From Augochlora pura (taxonomy: Eukaryota; Arthropoda; Insecta; Hymenoptera; Halictidae), in assembly GCF_028453695.1 (NCBI RefSeq), contig NC_135772.1:13516001-13580000 (forward strand): a stretch of 64,000 nucleotides of DNA, in the 5' to 3' direction. The notes under the pieces were generated by a model that made no database searches, had not been told where the DNA came from, and worked only from the letters and a program-made list of their open reading frames with translations. Below, piece by piece: positions 1 through 13,495 of the stretch. The position numbers were made by a program, and so were the translations under genes. How positions within the stretch are numbered: position 1 is the stretch's first letter; every line of letters starts with the position of its first letter.

Positions 1-900
1 GAGGAGAAAGTTGGAGAAATCGAGGAAAAAAAGTTATAATTGAAAGGAAAGGAAAATACGAAGAGAGAAAGAAATAAGGGAAATGTAAAAGAACAGTGCG
101 CGAAGACTTTTACGTTATCATTACACAGTGGTTCCGCAGAGATGTTCGTACACCTTTCAGAACGGAATGACGTTATAATGGATGGACTAGTCTACTAGAT
201 GACTAAAAAGAGCATCTTGGCCATTGTCTAATAAATCTACTAAAACTAAATAAATCAAGTCATTTAATCGATTTTCAGAAAAATTTATTACGTTTTAAAA
301 GGTGCGCACACACTTTTCTTGGCCATTGCATATCATTAAGTGGTGTAAACACTAGGTTTTCCATATACCAGAAAGTATAATATTGAAAAGCGAAATCTTT
401 TAAAAAATGTATGACAACCTGTACACATCATACATGATACAACAGTTTACGTACGTTCCCATCGAAATCCGTATAAATCCTTAACGCAGCCACGATACGT
501 CAATGCTACTGCAATATTCCCTTTCCATTAGCAAGCTAACGAGCAAAACGAAGCACGAACGACAGCTTCGGAAAAAAAATAATATACAACAAACGGTTAA
601 ACTGCTCGCAAATGCATGATAAAAACGATTTTTCAGTACCACCGTAAAAAGAATCCCGGAATAAGTCTAAAACATCGCGTTTCAGCGCAGATTACTCCAT
701 AAGCTTCAATATCACAGCACGGCTTACAGTCTTTTATAGGTTTCAAAAAAAAAAAAAAACGCATTGCGACCGGGCACGAAATGAGTGAAAAAATTCATTT
801 CGGTCGACGCAGTCTCTCGGGTCCACGAAATTTAATAACTCCCGGTCACAAATAACTTCGAGCGTGCTTGTCGTTCACCATAATGCCTGGAAACGGAAAA
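1..900. other. Non-coding AT-rich stretch
   Basis: There is no open frame of note and no recognisable RNA gene or transposon end. An A-run of about 15 lies near 749-763. The short open frames that begin near 850 run into the microsatellite and CpG-rich block to the right and have no protein-like composition. I see nothing else here. Confidence 0.5.
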
Positions 901-1510
901 AAATTCTGTGTGTGTGTGAGAGAGAGAGAGAGAGGGGAGGGGGTGCTGGCAGAAAGGGTGAATCCGCTGTCACTTCGGGAACGTTGGGGAACGGTTCCGG
1001 GCTTCGTACGGGAAACGAGTAAATTTTCCAAAGCAAATAAAACTTCCAGCGAAAGGGTCCGCGATTAAACCGACGGGGGGGGGGGGGGAGGAGGGGAGGG
1101 GATGGGAAAAAAAATGAGATACGCGCGAGAGCCTTCCGCGACGCTGTTTGCTCTCCTCGTTTCGGCCGTTCCCGGGGAACTCGCGCGAACGAAACGACAA
1201 TAAAAAACTGGAAAAAATGTCCGCCAGCGGGTACCGGGCCGGTGATACAGTGTTGGCCCTGTCCCGGGCGTCGCCACCGCAAGGAGCAATTAAAAAAGTG
1301 ATTAAGCAGAGGATGCTGCCGCGCCCCGGACAAAAGTTCCTTTCAAGGCCGCCGCGACGCTCACCGCCCGCTTTCAATTTTCTCGCTGGCCGCGCACGCG
1401 TCCGCACATTACTCGAGGAATCGAAATTTCGACGACTCCTCCGCGATTTTTCCCTCGGCCGTAATTGCAACGTTCTACTCGGCGTTATTCGAACAAATGT
1501 TTGTCTGTAA
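901..1510. other. CpG-rich block with overlapping unsupported open frames
   Basis: GC- and CpG-rich DNA carries open frames of 120-166 codons on both strands that overlap each other. This is expected where stop codons are rare. The predicted peptides are rich in Arg, Pro and Ser and show no domain, and one minus-strand frame reads through the AG repeat. A G14 run sits at 1075-1088. The block could be regulatory or exonic non-coding DNA, but nothing in the sequence decides this. Confidence 0.4.
907..935. repeat. (TG)n(AG)n compound microsatellite
   Basis: A short TG tract passes directly into an AG tract. It gives a low-complexity tract of Ser-Leu repeats or Arg-Glu repeats in the overlapping open frames, one reason for not calling those frames genes. 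Confidence 0.9.
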
Positions 1511-1518
1511 TGATTAGG

Positions 1519-1880
1519 CGAACGAATTATTCTTAGGCGAATATTTTATTCGAATATTTTATTCGAATAAATTATTCGTATAACTCGAATAAGTTACTCG
1601 GATGAAGATTGCAAAATTACTCGAAGAATAATTTTATTTATAGTGAGATCAGTTATGCATCAGTGATCGAATTTAAAATAACAAAATTTTCAAAGTTTAT
1701 GAAGAAATAAATTGATAATTTATAAGAAAAAACAGTTTAAAATCATTTCTATTTAAACGAATTATTTTCCGTATGAATAGCTGTATAAATAAATGCATAT
1801 TTCAGTGAGTCCTTACTTGAATGAATTGCTATTCCACTATAATCTTATTCGAATGAATTATAATTCGGATACATTTATTT
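1519..1880. repeat. Cryptic repeat of TATTCGAATA-like motifs
   Basis: The palindromic core ATTCGAAT recurs irregularly (for example around 1540-1580, and more diverged at 1840-1875) in very AT-rich DNA. Spacing is not constant, so this is cryptic simplicity rather than a clean tandem array. A similar stretch occurs at about 13,905-14,140. No coding potential is visible. Confidence 0.55.
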
Positions 1881-4130
1881 CCAGACAAATTTTATCGTAA
1901 TTTGAGTAAAAATGTTCATTTTCATAGCAAGACAATTCTTGTGACAGAAAATGCCATAGTTTCGTGACATGTACAATCGTCACAGATAAAGGATTACAAG
2001 CTGGACATTATTTACGACACAGAGGTGTGCACGATTCAAAATTTAAAAAAACCAATTAATAAAATTTCTTCGTATTAAGAAACTCATCGAGAGCAGCGCC
2101 AGGATTAAGTCTGAAGCGTCGCCGCGCGCAATCGACACTGCGAAATTTCGTTTCACCGAGACGCGCGTTTCTATTAGAAAGTTTTACTGCGGGTAATAGA
2201 ATGAGAGGCGTAATTGAACGAACAAACCTGTAAAACACATCATGCCGCCGGGCGTTCCCCTCCCGGAAGCCTTTTTTTCCAAGGCGGTCTTCTCCACCCT
2301 TACTTCCGACGGTTCACTTATTTCAGACGCGAGATCTCGCTGCTTCCTCAAGGCCGGGCGGCGGCGGCACACGGACGAAATGAAATTCTTCCTCGCCACA
2401 TTTCATTAAAAGACATTAAGAATACCTTGTGCTGTGCAAATGAAATTGCCATTATGCATGCACCGTAACTTATAAACGGGAGAGCCTGCGCGGCCCCGGA
2501 GCTTTTCCCTTCAAATTGCCGGTAGTTCCCGTCGAAACTCGTCGCGTCGCGACTTATGCAGCTGCGAAATTTCAAACCCTTTCCCGTCGTCGTTCTATTT
2601 CGAATGTACCTTGCAAATTAGAGGGAATTGTCAACCAACGTTGCGCGTGTTTTACCGTCGCCGAACTCTGTATCAGACCGTTTCGAAACATAATGCTCCG
2701 ATTAGAGGAAGTTGACGGCGGATGGACGCGAATTACGACAATTCGACGCATACCGGTGAGGTATGATTGCTAACCTTTTAATCGTGCACCTGTGCAAAAA
2801 TGCTTGACAACGTTTGCGTCACTCAGATATTTTTCTTCAGAGGTAATGGAATTATAAAAATGTTGCTCTGAGGAATTCGTTTGACAATGTTGGAGCAAAT
2901 CCAATTGTCGTGTCTTGGGATCGAATGAAAAATAATGGAAACATTTAGAGAATTGAATTTATATTATCAGGAAAATTATACTTCAACTATGGTCGATGAA
3001 GTCTTTGATCAAAGTCGGTAAATGGTATTTTAAGTGCGTTTACTTTCCAAAATTCTGACGTGAATAATAAAAGTGTGTTGAACTTTTGAAAGCTCCACAG
3101 TGAGTCGAAGCAGAAATCAACGAATATTAACATTGCGCGAAGAAGCCGCGCGAAACATCGAATGAACAAAGCGGCGCCCGTTTAAAGCGAAAGAAGGTCA
3201 TAATGCAATTTATGTGTTTTTCGGAAAATAGCTTCTCAGTCGCAGGCTTCTTAAAACTGGGTCGTACCTTGAAAAAGTTTTGGCACGGTCGTGTTTTTTA
3301 TCTAATCGAACAATCTGACCAAGTCACCGAAGTTGTTGCATACTATTCCTTGAAAAGTAGTTGGATTTAAACAAAAAATTCAATAACACGTTTCTATTAT
3401 AATTACGAAGTTGCAATAGGGAACGTTGTTTCAGGGGAACACTGCATCAGAAAATTATCGACAAGAACGCGTTCTCGCACGTGTTGTCGCGAAACTCGTG
3501 TATCGTTACGCGGACGCAGCGCCTTTTACGAGTATGTTCATTAAAACGAGTCGGTTCTCCGCTACCGAAAGAGGATTCATTGTTCTCAGCTGAAATGATC
3601 CTTGCAATTCGTGTCAATACCGGATGAAATGCACCTCCTGTATGCCGCAGGTGTTCTCGCATGTACCGTTTCTGTTACGAATAGCCTGGCAGATGAAACA
3701 CGAGTCGATAGAACACCATCTTGTTGACGTACAAACTCTGCTTCAGGGATTGGCTCGGTATTCTTCAAAAGCTCGTTGACGCGTTATCCATAACCTTACT
3801 TGCATTATTAATTACGAAATTATTCCTCCGAATTTAGAATTTATTTTTTTAAATAAATGTATACATGATTAATGTATACATATAAGACCTCGATAATAAA
3901 ATCGATTATTATTTATTTCATCGTTGTTTGGTAATATCTCACATAATTTATCATTAAATATTGTGTTATCATTTCTTAATATTGGTATACAGTTAATCCT
4001 TTCAGAATTCTATAGTTTTGGTAATAATAAATATATCCTCGTTATAATAAAAATATTCTTTCTCTTAATAAACATATTCTATTTATGCCATCAAAATATT
4101 TGTTTAACAATAACTATATTAATTTTCAAC
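1881..4130. other. Non-coding DNA with a CpG-rich patch at 2.1-2.8 kb
   Basis: A CpG-rich patch covers about 2085-2770 and holds overlapping frames of 60-85 codons on both strands, none protein-like. The rest is AT-rich with many stops, and the densest AT section is 3780-4130. I see no transposon ends, RNA genes or repeats that can be supported. Confidence 0.4.
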
Positions 4131-4720
4131 CGATTCATCTTGATAACGCTCAGGTTCGCGCGCGATGCACACGACGGCGAGCCTGTGAAGAATATTTCGC
4201 ACGTTTAGGAGCTCCTCGACTGTGAAAATGCGAGATAACCTATCGAACATTGTTCGACGAATTTCTCTCGAACAGACAAAGCGCATAGAGATAAGGCTGC
4301 GTGCGTGCGTGCGTGCGTGCACGCGTGTGCACAACAAACCGCAGGTCGCGTTAGAATATTGCGTGGGGCAAATATTATCGCAATCAGGCCCGCTGATTAC
4401 AGTTCGTTCGTGTGCCGGGGCAATCAAACCGGCGTGTATACGCTCTCTCGCTTCGCGAAATTCACGTTTGCCAACGGATTCTTCTGGCTGAGAAAAAAAA
4501 ACCGGCGAAGAAATTTGCGCCGCGCCGCGCCGGTTTCGAATGATCCCCGATCAGTCAGCTAGGAATGAAACGTGCGTGAGAAAGAGGAAATTAATTATCC
4601 CGTCGCATGAATTAGATGACTAAGGGAACGCTTCTTGCGAGCGCGGCGGTATCTTCAGTCGCGATCGCGTCCCGGAAATTATTTAACGATCATCAATTTC
4701 AAGGTGCTTCGAAGTAACAA
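4131..4720. other. CpG-rich block with a GTGC microsatellite
   Basis: This is a GC-rich patch inside AT-rich DNA. It contains a (GTGC)n tract at about 4297-4330 that runs on into an alternating purine-pyrimidine stretch. Frames of 85-102 codons overlap on both strands and read through this tract, so they are not called as genes. Confidence 0.45.
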
Positions 4721-5400
4721 TTTAATTACCTCCAGCTCATAGATGCTAGTTTTTTGTTAGCTTGTTACGTGTTTGCAGCGAAAGTATACGATACTTTGAG
4801 ATTATCGTTCGTGTTTTAAAAGTCGTCGTGATTTTCGTCGAACTAGAACCTTAGTTGTACCTAACCTAAATATGTTTCTTTTTTTTATTATATTTTACAT
4901 ATAAGCAGTGCAATAATAAACGACATATATGGGTGGCTTGGAAGCTGATCAGTGTAAGTCTATTAATTTTTAAATTTAGACAAACAAGGATTTTGCAAAT
5001 TAACTGTAAAAAGATAACAGTGCCATTAAATATACAAAACATGATATTTGTTACAAGATAACGAGCAAATAAATTAAAACAGAAGAGAAATAAAAGAGTA
5101 ATATCGACGTCTTTTTCTTTAATTTTATGCTTTTATATTATATGATTCCTTCGTTAATAGAAATATACTAGTTTCGTTTATTTTAAATCGGAACAAAATT
5201 TCAGTGCAGCACAAATCTATCTATTCTTCGAAATCCTGTGTCGCGAATAGTTAAGCGATTTAAATAATAGAATAAAATCCGCGTTTCCGTTAATTATCGC
5301 AATGGTCGGGCTCGAAGGATGAAACCGAACGAAAGGGGATAACGTCGGGACCGTAATAGGTACAATAACTATCAAAAGATTGGGGTAATGTTAATTTCAG
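4721..5400. other. AT-rich non-coding stretch
   Basis: Stop-dense AT-rich DNA. I see no gene, transposon end or tandem repeat. Confidence 0.45.
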
Positions 5401-5406
5401 TCTCGA

Positions 5407-5425
5407 CCCCCCCCCCCCCCCCCCC
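5407..5425. repeat. Poly-C run (19 bp)
   Basis: A 19-bp C homopolymer starts a CpG-rich patch that extends to about 5770. Its length is likely to be unreliable in the assembly. Confidence 0.9.
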
Positions 5426-8400
5426 GTCGTACACACTCCTACACACCCGGTTCCCTCATTAATGAAGGCTTAATTAGCGTGCTTCGCCTTTTTATCCGAA
5501 CGATAGCCGCTTCCGGTTCCGCTTCCTTGGTCTTCCGCATCGGGTAAACGAGCGACGTCGAATCGCTTCGCTATCGTTCTTCCCGGGGGTATTATCCTCG
5601 AGCAACATAATCACGATAGGAAACCGTCAAATCGATACGGGACGTCTTAAACGTTGTACTATTAATGAGTTCGGACCGTTCGAACCCGCGGAACGCGATG
5701 CTTTCGAAAATAATTACCGGCGAACGGTAATTGGAAAAAGCTCGGCTGCGCGCCGGGTATCATTGCAAAATCGGAGAATGCGGGGGAACTTCGGTTGTCC
5801 GTATTGATCGGGGGCTCGTAGATGCTAGGGTGGTATAACAGAACTTTTTTGGCGCAATGTTGGACGGAATATTTATTGATTCGTATATCGTGTAATAATA
5901 AATAATAAATCGTGTCGTATACAGAGCGGTTCGAAATTCCCTTTGCGTAAGAGGTGATACTTGAGGTGGTTTGGAGCTAAATTTGCTATTGTTCAAATAA
6001 CATTTCGAATGAATTCTTCGAATAAAATTCGATTTAAAAATGCTACGTTTATAAACTGTAAGTTGAAAGGATTTATGAAAGGATACACTGGAATTTATTT
6101 AATAAAATCATAGAATTTTCATGTTCTGATCATGCAACTATTGTTAGATTCATAACATTTTGCTACGCAAGAATTCAACAAATTATTTCGACACGTATAA
6201 AGTAACAATTTCTTCGGAAATAGTTACTTAAGGAACAAATATCAAGCTTTATTTATACGAAGCTCGATCGTTAAAAAACGTATTAGATTCAAAAGAATAT
6301 GAAAAGAGAGACGAAAACAAAATTAAAAAGTAAAGAAATTTTTCATTTTAAATATTCTAAATTTAGTTTTTTCTTTTGCGTTGAATTTGACGTAATATTT
6401 ATGACGCGAATTCTACGTTACCGAGTGACGCAGTAAAATTGCTGAAACAGTGAAAACCAGCGAACTTGTAACTTGAAAGCGCTTTGTTCCTTTAGTGAAA
6501 TTGAAGGAAAAAGTAGCAAATGACTCAATCATTCTCAGTATACAATTCTAATCGAAATCGTTACGCAACGCGACCACGGATTGAATAAATTCGCAAGGTT
6601 TCACGCGAACGCGCGTAATCAGTTCTACGCTGAAAAAGACGTAACTGCGACGCGATTACGTGAAACGCGCTAATAATCTGTTGCGACGTCTCCTTTAACG
6701 TTTCCTGTCCCCACCCGCTTCGCGGCATTATTTTACGCGTAACAGGTATTTCATAAAAGTCTGCTCGCTTTCGCAGCTATTTATGAAAATTTCGCGCTAC
6801 ACTTTTCTCGGCTGGAATTTATGAAACACTTTAGCTTCGCGTGCATTATTCCGAGCATAGTCATGTTCGATGTTTAATGCACGTGAATCCTCGTTCCCTT
6901 TCACCTGCGTTCACGCGAAAATAGAAGAACTGCGTCGTCGGTGGATGCTTTCAAGAGGTTTGGAAGCATGGGAATTGTAAATCGCTGATAAACGATTCTC
7001 GGTGGTAATTGGTCAGGAAACGGGACCAGGCTTCGTCGTTTAAAGGAAGTAGGCACAGTTTTTGGTGCAGTAGAAAATAAGCGAAATTGTTGCGACATTT
7101 TTCTAGGAATTTACTGCAAAAAATTGTTTGAATTTACTCACAAATTATTGGAAGAATTGGTAGCGTAGCAGACGTGCAATTTGGACAAAGAAACTCTTGA
7201 AATTACCGAATGAAGATAATTACACGTGGTCCTTTTTGTCTTGTGCCTGTCGACCTGTAGAATCTAATGAAATTTGGATAATGCCGACTGTCTATTTCGA
7301 TTGTAGACTAAATATCAAATAAATCTTTGACTCGAATACGTGTAATGCATAGAGCATACAATATTTTTATTATAATAATTTGATCCATCGAATGATGGCT
7401 GAGAAAAAGAACTTGGTTTTCTATAATCTTTTTGCGAATTTATTGTCAACTTAATAGTATTCGAAAGATTGTTCTAATTATGGATTTCGACTCTGAATAT
7501 TATCTATTATAAAATAATTAAAAAATACAGTTTTTTAGTCGTATAAAAATGTCTATTTTCGACTCGAGAAACAATAATAATATTTTTTAAAACGAAGGCG
7601 GAAATTAAATATGTACGAAATAGGTATATTCATTTATTTGCATATAGATATTACCTACGTATTTAATTAAATTTTCGATTTGGACGAAATTGCAGGGATT
7701 TTTACGTGAATATAAATGCATGGCGAACGCTGAGCGTTACAGTGACCATAACGAGATTCTTTCGTTATTTTTCTGTTGCTTCTCTCGAACAGCTCTCCCC
7801 ATTTGCACGACTTCGGTGTTACTTGCACCAGTCATCTGCATTCACTCTCGCTGCTTCGCGCCGCGATTGCAAAAGGAACCGCGTCGGGTGCAATTCTAGG
7901 GAGGGCCGTTGCAATCTGCGGTTATAAGACGATCAACCTTATACAGCAACGGAGATTACGCTGCGCCATAGGGAGACCGTAATTGAAAACAATTAAAGTA
8001 TTCTACGTAGACTGGCACAATCTACTTCACGTATTATAAAACTATGTCACTCTACAAAAAAAAAATGTTATCTTCCCATGTTTGGTGCGATATACTAAAT
8101 TGTTTCGATTCAGAGGGAATTCAATTGAATTTGCGTATCAAAAGTCGACATAATTGCAACAGCCATGCTGTATTATTTTTTCAAATAATAATTCTGAAAC
8201 AATTTGGAAATGTTTTGCAAATCTCTAAAGTGAATAGTAAATTTGTAAATCTTGAAATATCGTCGACAAGTGTTAAATCGAAGTTAAATCATTATCCATT
8301 CGAAGATGCAACGAACGCAACTGTAGCTTCTTAATTGTTACTATTTTTTCGTTTACTTGCCACGCGAGTTTGCACAGCATCTTTCAGCGCGTTGTTTTTT

Positions 8401-9480
8401 GGTCAACATGTTTCTTTTATCGAACGCTCCGCTGATTCTACCGTAGATCCCGTTGCGTTTTTCCAGTTTGGAAGTCGAGCGAGCGATGCGCCTGTATATT
8501 TCCTTTTTATCGCGGGCATGATTTTACGAGCCCCCCCTTTACGTTTTCTCTTATTTCAAGCATCGCGAGGGGTGGAACGGTTACAAGGCGGACAGAAAAT
8601 TGTCCACGATTCACGTCAACCTTAAAGGACGCCATACTCTCGTCGACCACTCGAACCGACGTCCATGCAAAACGCGCGCGGCGTGCTCGGGTGCGGGCCC
8701 GGCTACGGGAACATTGTGCTCGTGGCGTTTGAAAATTTGATACCCCCCGCGTCGTTCTATAAGGTTGTACGGACGGCCGGGAATTTTCGCGTGTTTTTTC
8801 GTTATTAATCTACGGGACCCCGTGAAATTCATTCCGACGTACACCGGCGACGAGAAGCAAACTGGCAGAAGCGTTATACTCCAGCGAAATCTTTTGCAAA
8901 TAATTCGGTTTCTCGAATATTGCGTGACATTTATTGTACTCCTGCACAAAAGTAAAAGTTTCCGTTCCAGTTGTAGGAAACACGAGGAAAATAAATTGCA
9001 TTTATTCCTTCAGCGACCTTAATTAATATAAAATAATATAATGATATTCTTGAATTCATTTAATCTTTTCACAGTCTGATATTTAATCTATTAATTTCTG
9101 AAATAAATCTATAAAATTAAAATACACAGTGTGGTCCTTATAAAATACTATGCGCGATATTCGTTGATAAATAATGTTAACAAAATTATTGTAGCAGAAT
9201 TGTTCACGTAAAATTTTTAATGATTTTGTTTCTTATTTTGTTCCTCGTCGATACTCGAGATTAAGTCGATACTAAGATTAAAAGATTAAATGTTTTTATA
9301 TAATAATGCATGTATACTAAACAAATATAATATAGTCGACGGAGTCGGTCTACAAGAAAATATAAAGTAGCCAATGTTACTATGACTGTTACATGAAATT
9401 TCTAATAAAATTTCAATTGCTTCGCGAAGAACTAGAATCGCATTCAGAAGTTCAAACAATTAACTATTCATAGGGTAATC
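5426..9480. other. Non-coding DNA with minor CpG-rich patches
   Basis: Mostly AT-rich, stop-dense sequence. GC-richer patches lie at 5430-5770, 6590-6760, 7780-7980 and 8330-8780. Frames of 60-112 codons in these patches overlap in several phases and show no domain. The 96-codon frame at 8044-8334 has an AT-rich, low-information peptide and is not supported either. Confidence 0.4.
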
Positions 9481-9496
9481 ACTGTCATATAAGGTA

Positions 9497-9661
9497 AAGT
9501 ATAGTTCTCACGCGATAAGAAGACCTCTCTGCGTTTACATTCCCCCTCTTGCTAGCTGCCCCACTCCCGCAGCCGTCGACAAATAGCGACGCAGTGGGGC
9601 AGCCAGTGGGAGGGGGAATGTAAACACAAAAGTTCCTTCTTGTCGCGCGAGGACTATACTA
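9497..9661. mobile_element. Palindromic foldback element
   Basis: Two arms of about 70 bp are inverted copies of each other around a spacer near 9567-9593. In the left arm TATAGTTCTCACGCGATAAG is followed by TTTACATTCCCCCTC and CTGCCCCACT. The reverse complement of the right arm gives matching blocks with a few mismatches. Just outside the right arm the GAGGACTATACTA end motif is repeated once. No protein is encoded. This is the structure of a foldback or miniature inverted-repeat element, and the family is unknown to me. Confidence 0.7.
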
Positions 9662-9778
9662 CACGGCAATGTGTATGAGGACTATACTATACTACAATGT
9701 GCATTCATAAATATTATTTACACGCAGCGCAATAGAATAATATAGTATAATAACAAAAATAAAACATTTTCAGTTATT

Positions 9779-10025
9779 TTAACTCTTTGCACTCAGAATC
9801 AACTGAAATAATTCAACTGAAATAATTTCTCTGGTTTATAGTATTTCCATTTTGTATAACAAAGTGCATCCGGTTCACATGAAATTAAGTCGCGCGACTC
9901 ATATAACAATTATAATTTTAACAATTTTTTAACTCTAAGCTTTGGTGATATCTATGGAAATTTTGGAACGTATTCCAGTCATTTTAATGGCGCCGCAGAG
10001 TCGCCACAAGAATGCAAAGGGTTAA
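9779..10025 (-). mobile_element. piggyBac-type miniature element, copy 1
   Basis: A non-autonomous element of about 247 bp. It begins TTAACTCTTTGCACTC and ends GAATGCAAAGGGTTAA. TTAA flanks next to CCCTTTGC-type inverted ends match the TTAA target preference and CCC...GGG ends of the piggyBac superfamily. Internal sequence is shared with the copies at 24,991, 27,708, 32,462 and 49,769. It lies in reverse orientation relative to the 24,991 copy. The left end carries a substitution (CTC for CCC). No transposase is present. Confidence 0.8.
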
Positions 10026-13000
10026 TATCTCCGTCTTCCATGACATTCCAACTTCCCAATAATCGAACGATCAAATTGCAGAGCGTCTCTTCGACAAACT
10101 ACCGGTGTTCCTAGCAGAGAAATTTCGTCTATCGCAATCGATTCGCCGAAAGCGGCGACGACTGCGTCCGCCAATCAGATCTCATTAACACTAACGTTAA
10201 TTGTCCTCGGCTTCGTTAAACAGGATGCCAAAGTAGTAATTGGCGATCAAGCTCGCGACGAATTTCTGCGAATCGGATGCTCGACGGAATTAAGGTGAAA
10301 CGCGATTGAATTGGATTCGACTGTTCGCGCGAAACAGTACACTTCGCGCAGTCGAATATCTGGACTCGCAAACTGATTCAAAAACAACGGAAAACGTCAT
10401 GAATAAAATATACAATTTTTACTTGCCGAGATAGTTAAGATGTAGATAACAATATTCCGATATTTTTTCTTTTACTTTAATTCACTAACGAAACGTTACG
10501 TCTTGTTAAGGGTAAAGAGATTTTGCAACAATGTTTACCTTCTTAACTAGTTTGTTACTTACACGTCACACTTTCATGATTTTTATATGCCATAAGAATA
10601 GGATTCCGACATTTCTATTTGCAGTTAAATGTTACGTTTCATGCGCCACCTTTATTTCCGCGATTGATAAGGGTAAAGTTAAACACGTACAGTTAACTAC
10701 ATTTCAAACAAATCGTATAGAATTTTATTACATTTCGTCGTCATACAGTTTTCTTTTTTTTATATTAAATTAAATTTAATCTAAATTTAATTCAAAAACA
10801 AACGAGTCAAATAAAGAACTCATTTAAATCCGGAATATCGAAAGGAGATTCGTATTGAAATAAAATTAGGTAAACAGACATAAATTTATTTACAAGCTAA
10901 GCAGATCTCACAAAAACGAATTAAACAATGTTGGACAGCTGTTGGGACTAACTACTCCGCCGCGGGCGGCGCGAATCCGCGCGGTCGACACTCTGTTCCG
11001 CTCTGGACCGCGTCTCGCGCCGAAACACGGCTGCCAGAGATCTGTATCGGGCTCTAATCCTTGATTTGGAACCGTGCGATTTAATTGGTCCCCGGCGCGC
11101 GTTTCAAGGGAAAACAACTAATTGCATCAGCGAAACGTTTCTCAGTTCGTTAAGCTAACGACACGACGCGACGCGGACTCGACGCGAGCGCGACGTTTCC
11201 GCGAGCACGGAGATGATGCGCGCCGGAGATTATGAAACACGTTGTTTCTGGATTATGACATCGAGAGCTGACGCAGAAAGAAACCGGAGCGAACGTGCAA
11301 CCTGACCGAGTGCACCGGTGCATAGCAACTGGATCGTCGGATAAATTATCAGGGGTTTTCGTAATCAGGGACCGAGCGTGCTCTCGGCCGATCCGAGCAT
11401 TAATCGGACTGCGCCGGCTAAACCTGCGAAATGTTTCGTGCTTCGGCGTCTGTTCCAGCGGATTTACGGTAACAGTGCAATTTCGGTCGTTCATGGTTCC
11501 GAGGGAATGAGTCTTGTGGAACAACTTTCTTCGAATTAGTTCGAACGAGTTCAATTCTTTTTATAGGTATTTTCGTCTATTTTTATTTGTCGGACTTGTC
11601 CTTCGACGAAAAATATAAAAATTCAACTAGTTTAATGCGACTTTTAAAATTATTCTATTTTAGAAGGTGTCCTAATATATTTGCTTGCAACTGTATGTAT
11701 TTGTTTGATCAAAATATGTCATAGATTTAACATTAACATTCTCCCCAAATGGGTGAACAAAATTGACGTCTTTATCTATATGTTATTTATTGCAATCAAG
11801 CAGTCACTATTATTATTCTTAATCGTTCGGAGTATTAGAAACAATTCCAACGCTTCGTTATTTTATTTAAATTTATTTATTATTTCCTAAGTATATTTGT
11901 CTATAGTAGAACGATGTACAAGAAACACCAAACGTTCTATCGATACCTTTTTAAAAGATGATCTTTTCTGTTACGTTTGTTTAATTTAGCTACAGAAAAT
12001 GCTGAATTCCATGTTTAATATACAAAATTATTAACACAGAAATACAATGAAACTATAAGCAATGTATATTAATAAATAAAATAAATAATAGGTATTTTAC
12101 CTATATTTTCCAATATTACCAATATATTACCAATATTTTCAATTTGCAGAAACAAATATCTTTCTACCTTTGGTAGCTTTCATTTATTTAAAGCAAACAT
12201 CGTTTTTTTTTTGTTTTGCACTATTTGACGAGCATAGACGGTAAAACGTGTACACTGAGAAAAGAAAAAGTTGGTGGGTATAGAAAATAATCAACGCAGC
12301 TGTGTATATTGCATATTATACGTAAAACAAAGAGTGCTTCGCATGATAACAGTCGACTGTTGTTAGAATCGTTAGTATCGTAAAACAAACAAGTCCGTTA
12401 TTTCGTTCATCGATTTTCTGTCATCGATATCGCGTCATATAACAAATTTGTTCTGCAAAATATCAGAAGCACGGTAAATTCTCCACCATTGTAAACAAAG
12501 CTGTAAACAATTTGGGAAGAGGGGATACGATTATTCCAGTCTTGCGGCTCGTTTCTAAAATTCTTAATAATCGGTGACTATTAAAAAGAACCGCGAGACT
12601 CGAATAATCGCAACCAAATTGACATTTTCTCCTCGAAACGCACCCATACGGCATTCATTTTGAAATTTTCCATCGAAATAATTCTGTCCGCGAACGGGTT
12701 CACATTTTCGACCGGACGTTCTCCACAAAGGGCAGCAAACTGGCCGAAACCCGGTGATTTTTCGTTGAAATACTTTCGCTGCTCGACGGATACGTTGTTA
12801 AAGTTTGACAGAGACTTTTTTCTGAACAGACTGCGTTCGATCCAGCCGTCGTATAAAGGGAGACACGGCGGGCCATCAACATTGTCGCGAATCCACTTTA
12901 CCCTCGTCCCCGTCGTGTCCACCTTTTTCGCCCGAAGTCGGTGTTCATGGTGTTGGTACCTCGTTTCACGACCATGCTCCGCAGGTCCCTGAATAGCGGA

Positions 13001-13440
13001 GGTGCCAGATATCGACCTGGTCACTGTCTAGACTAGACCTTAGCCGCGCGCTGCGCTACCGGCGACGGTACCGTTACGAAAGTCTCTTTTCTTTTGTCCC
13101 CGATACGCAGAGGGACCGTCGAGAGAAACTCATCGATCGAGAAGCACACGGCCGCGGCCGGATTGTTCCTTACGAGAGGCCATCGTGGTTCGATCATCTC
13201 GCTCGAGAGAGCACTCGATAGCGTTGCAGGAAAGGCGTAACAAATATGGTCCCGCGATGCCTACGGCAGATTGCGAGATCGATATGTCGCTGATTTGCGG
13301 CCGGCTACAGCCGTCTTAACACCTTGCCGACCGGATAAACATTTCTATATTTTCACAACATTCCCATTAAACGATATTTATTTTCTCTAGTTTATTCGTT
13401 TTATTTTATCTATTTTTTTCTTTTTTTTTAAATAGTATTT
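10026..13440. other. Non-coding DNA with CpG-rich patches
   Basis: CpG-rich patches lie at about 10,930-11,500 and 12,580-13,320, separated by AT-rich DNA at 11,540-12,470. Open frames up to 147 codons (12,581-13,024, minus) lie in the CpG-rich patches, overlap frames on the other strand and have no domain. A partial TTAA-type end (TTAACACCTTGCCG) near 13,317 resembles the second TTAA family described below, but no partner end is visible. Confidence 0.4.
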
Positions 13441-13463
13441 TCGTTTATTCATCATGTTTTGTC

Positions 13464-13495
13464 TATTTTATTCATTTTATTCATTTTATTCATTC
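13464..13495. repeat. (TTTTATTCA)n short tandem repeat
   Basis: About three copies of a 9-bp TTTTATTCA unit lie in T-rich DNA, followed by a partial copy. Confidence 0.75.

Noticed and set aside
4855..4872. Telomere-like CCTAACCTAA
   Set aside because: Only two units are present, too short for an interstitial telomeric repeat.
5670..5700. Possible tRNA B-box (GGGTTCGAACGG on the minus strand)
   Set aside because: No matching A-box, acceptor stem or anticodon arm could be found at the right distance.
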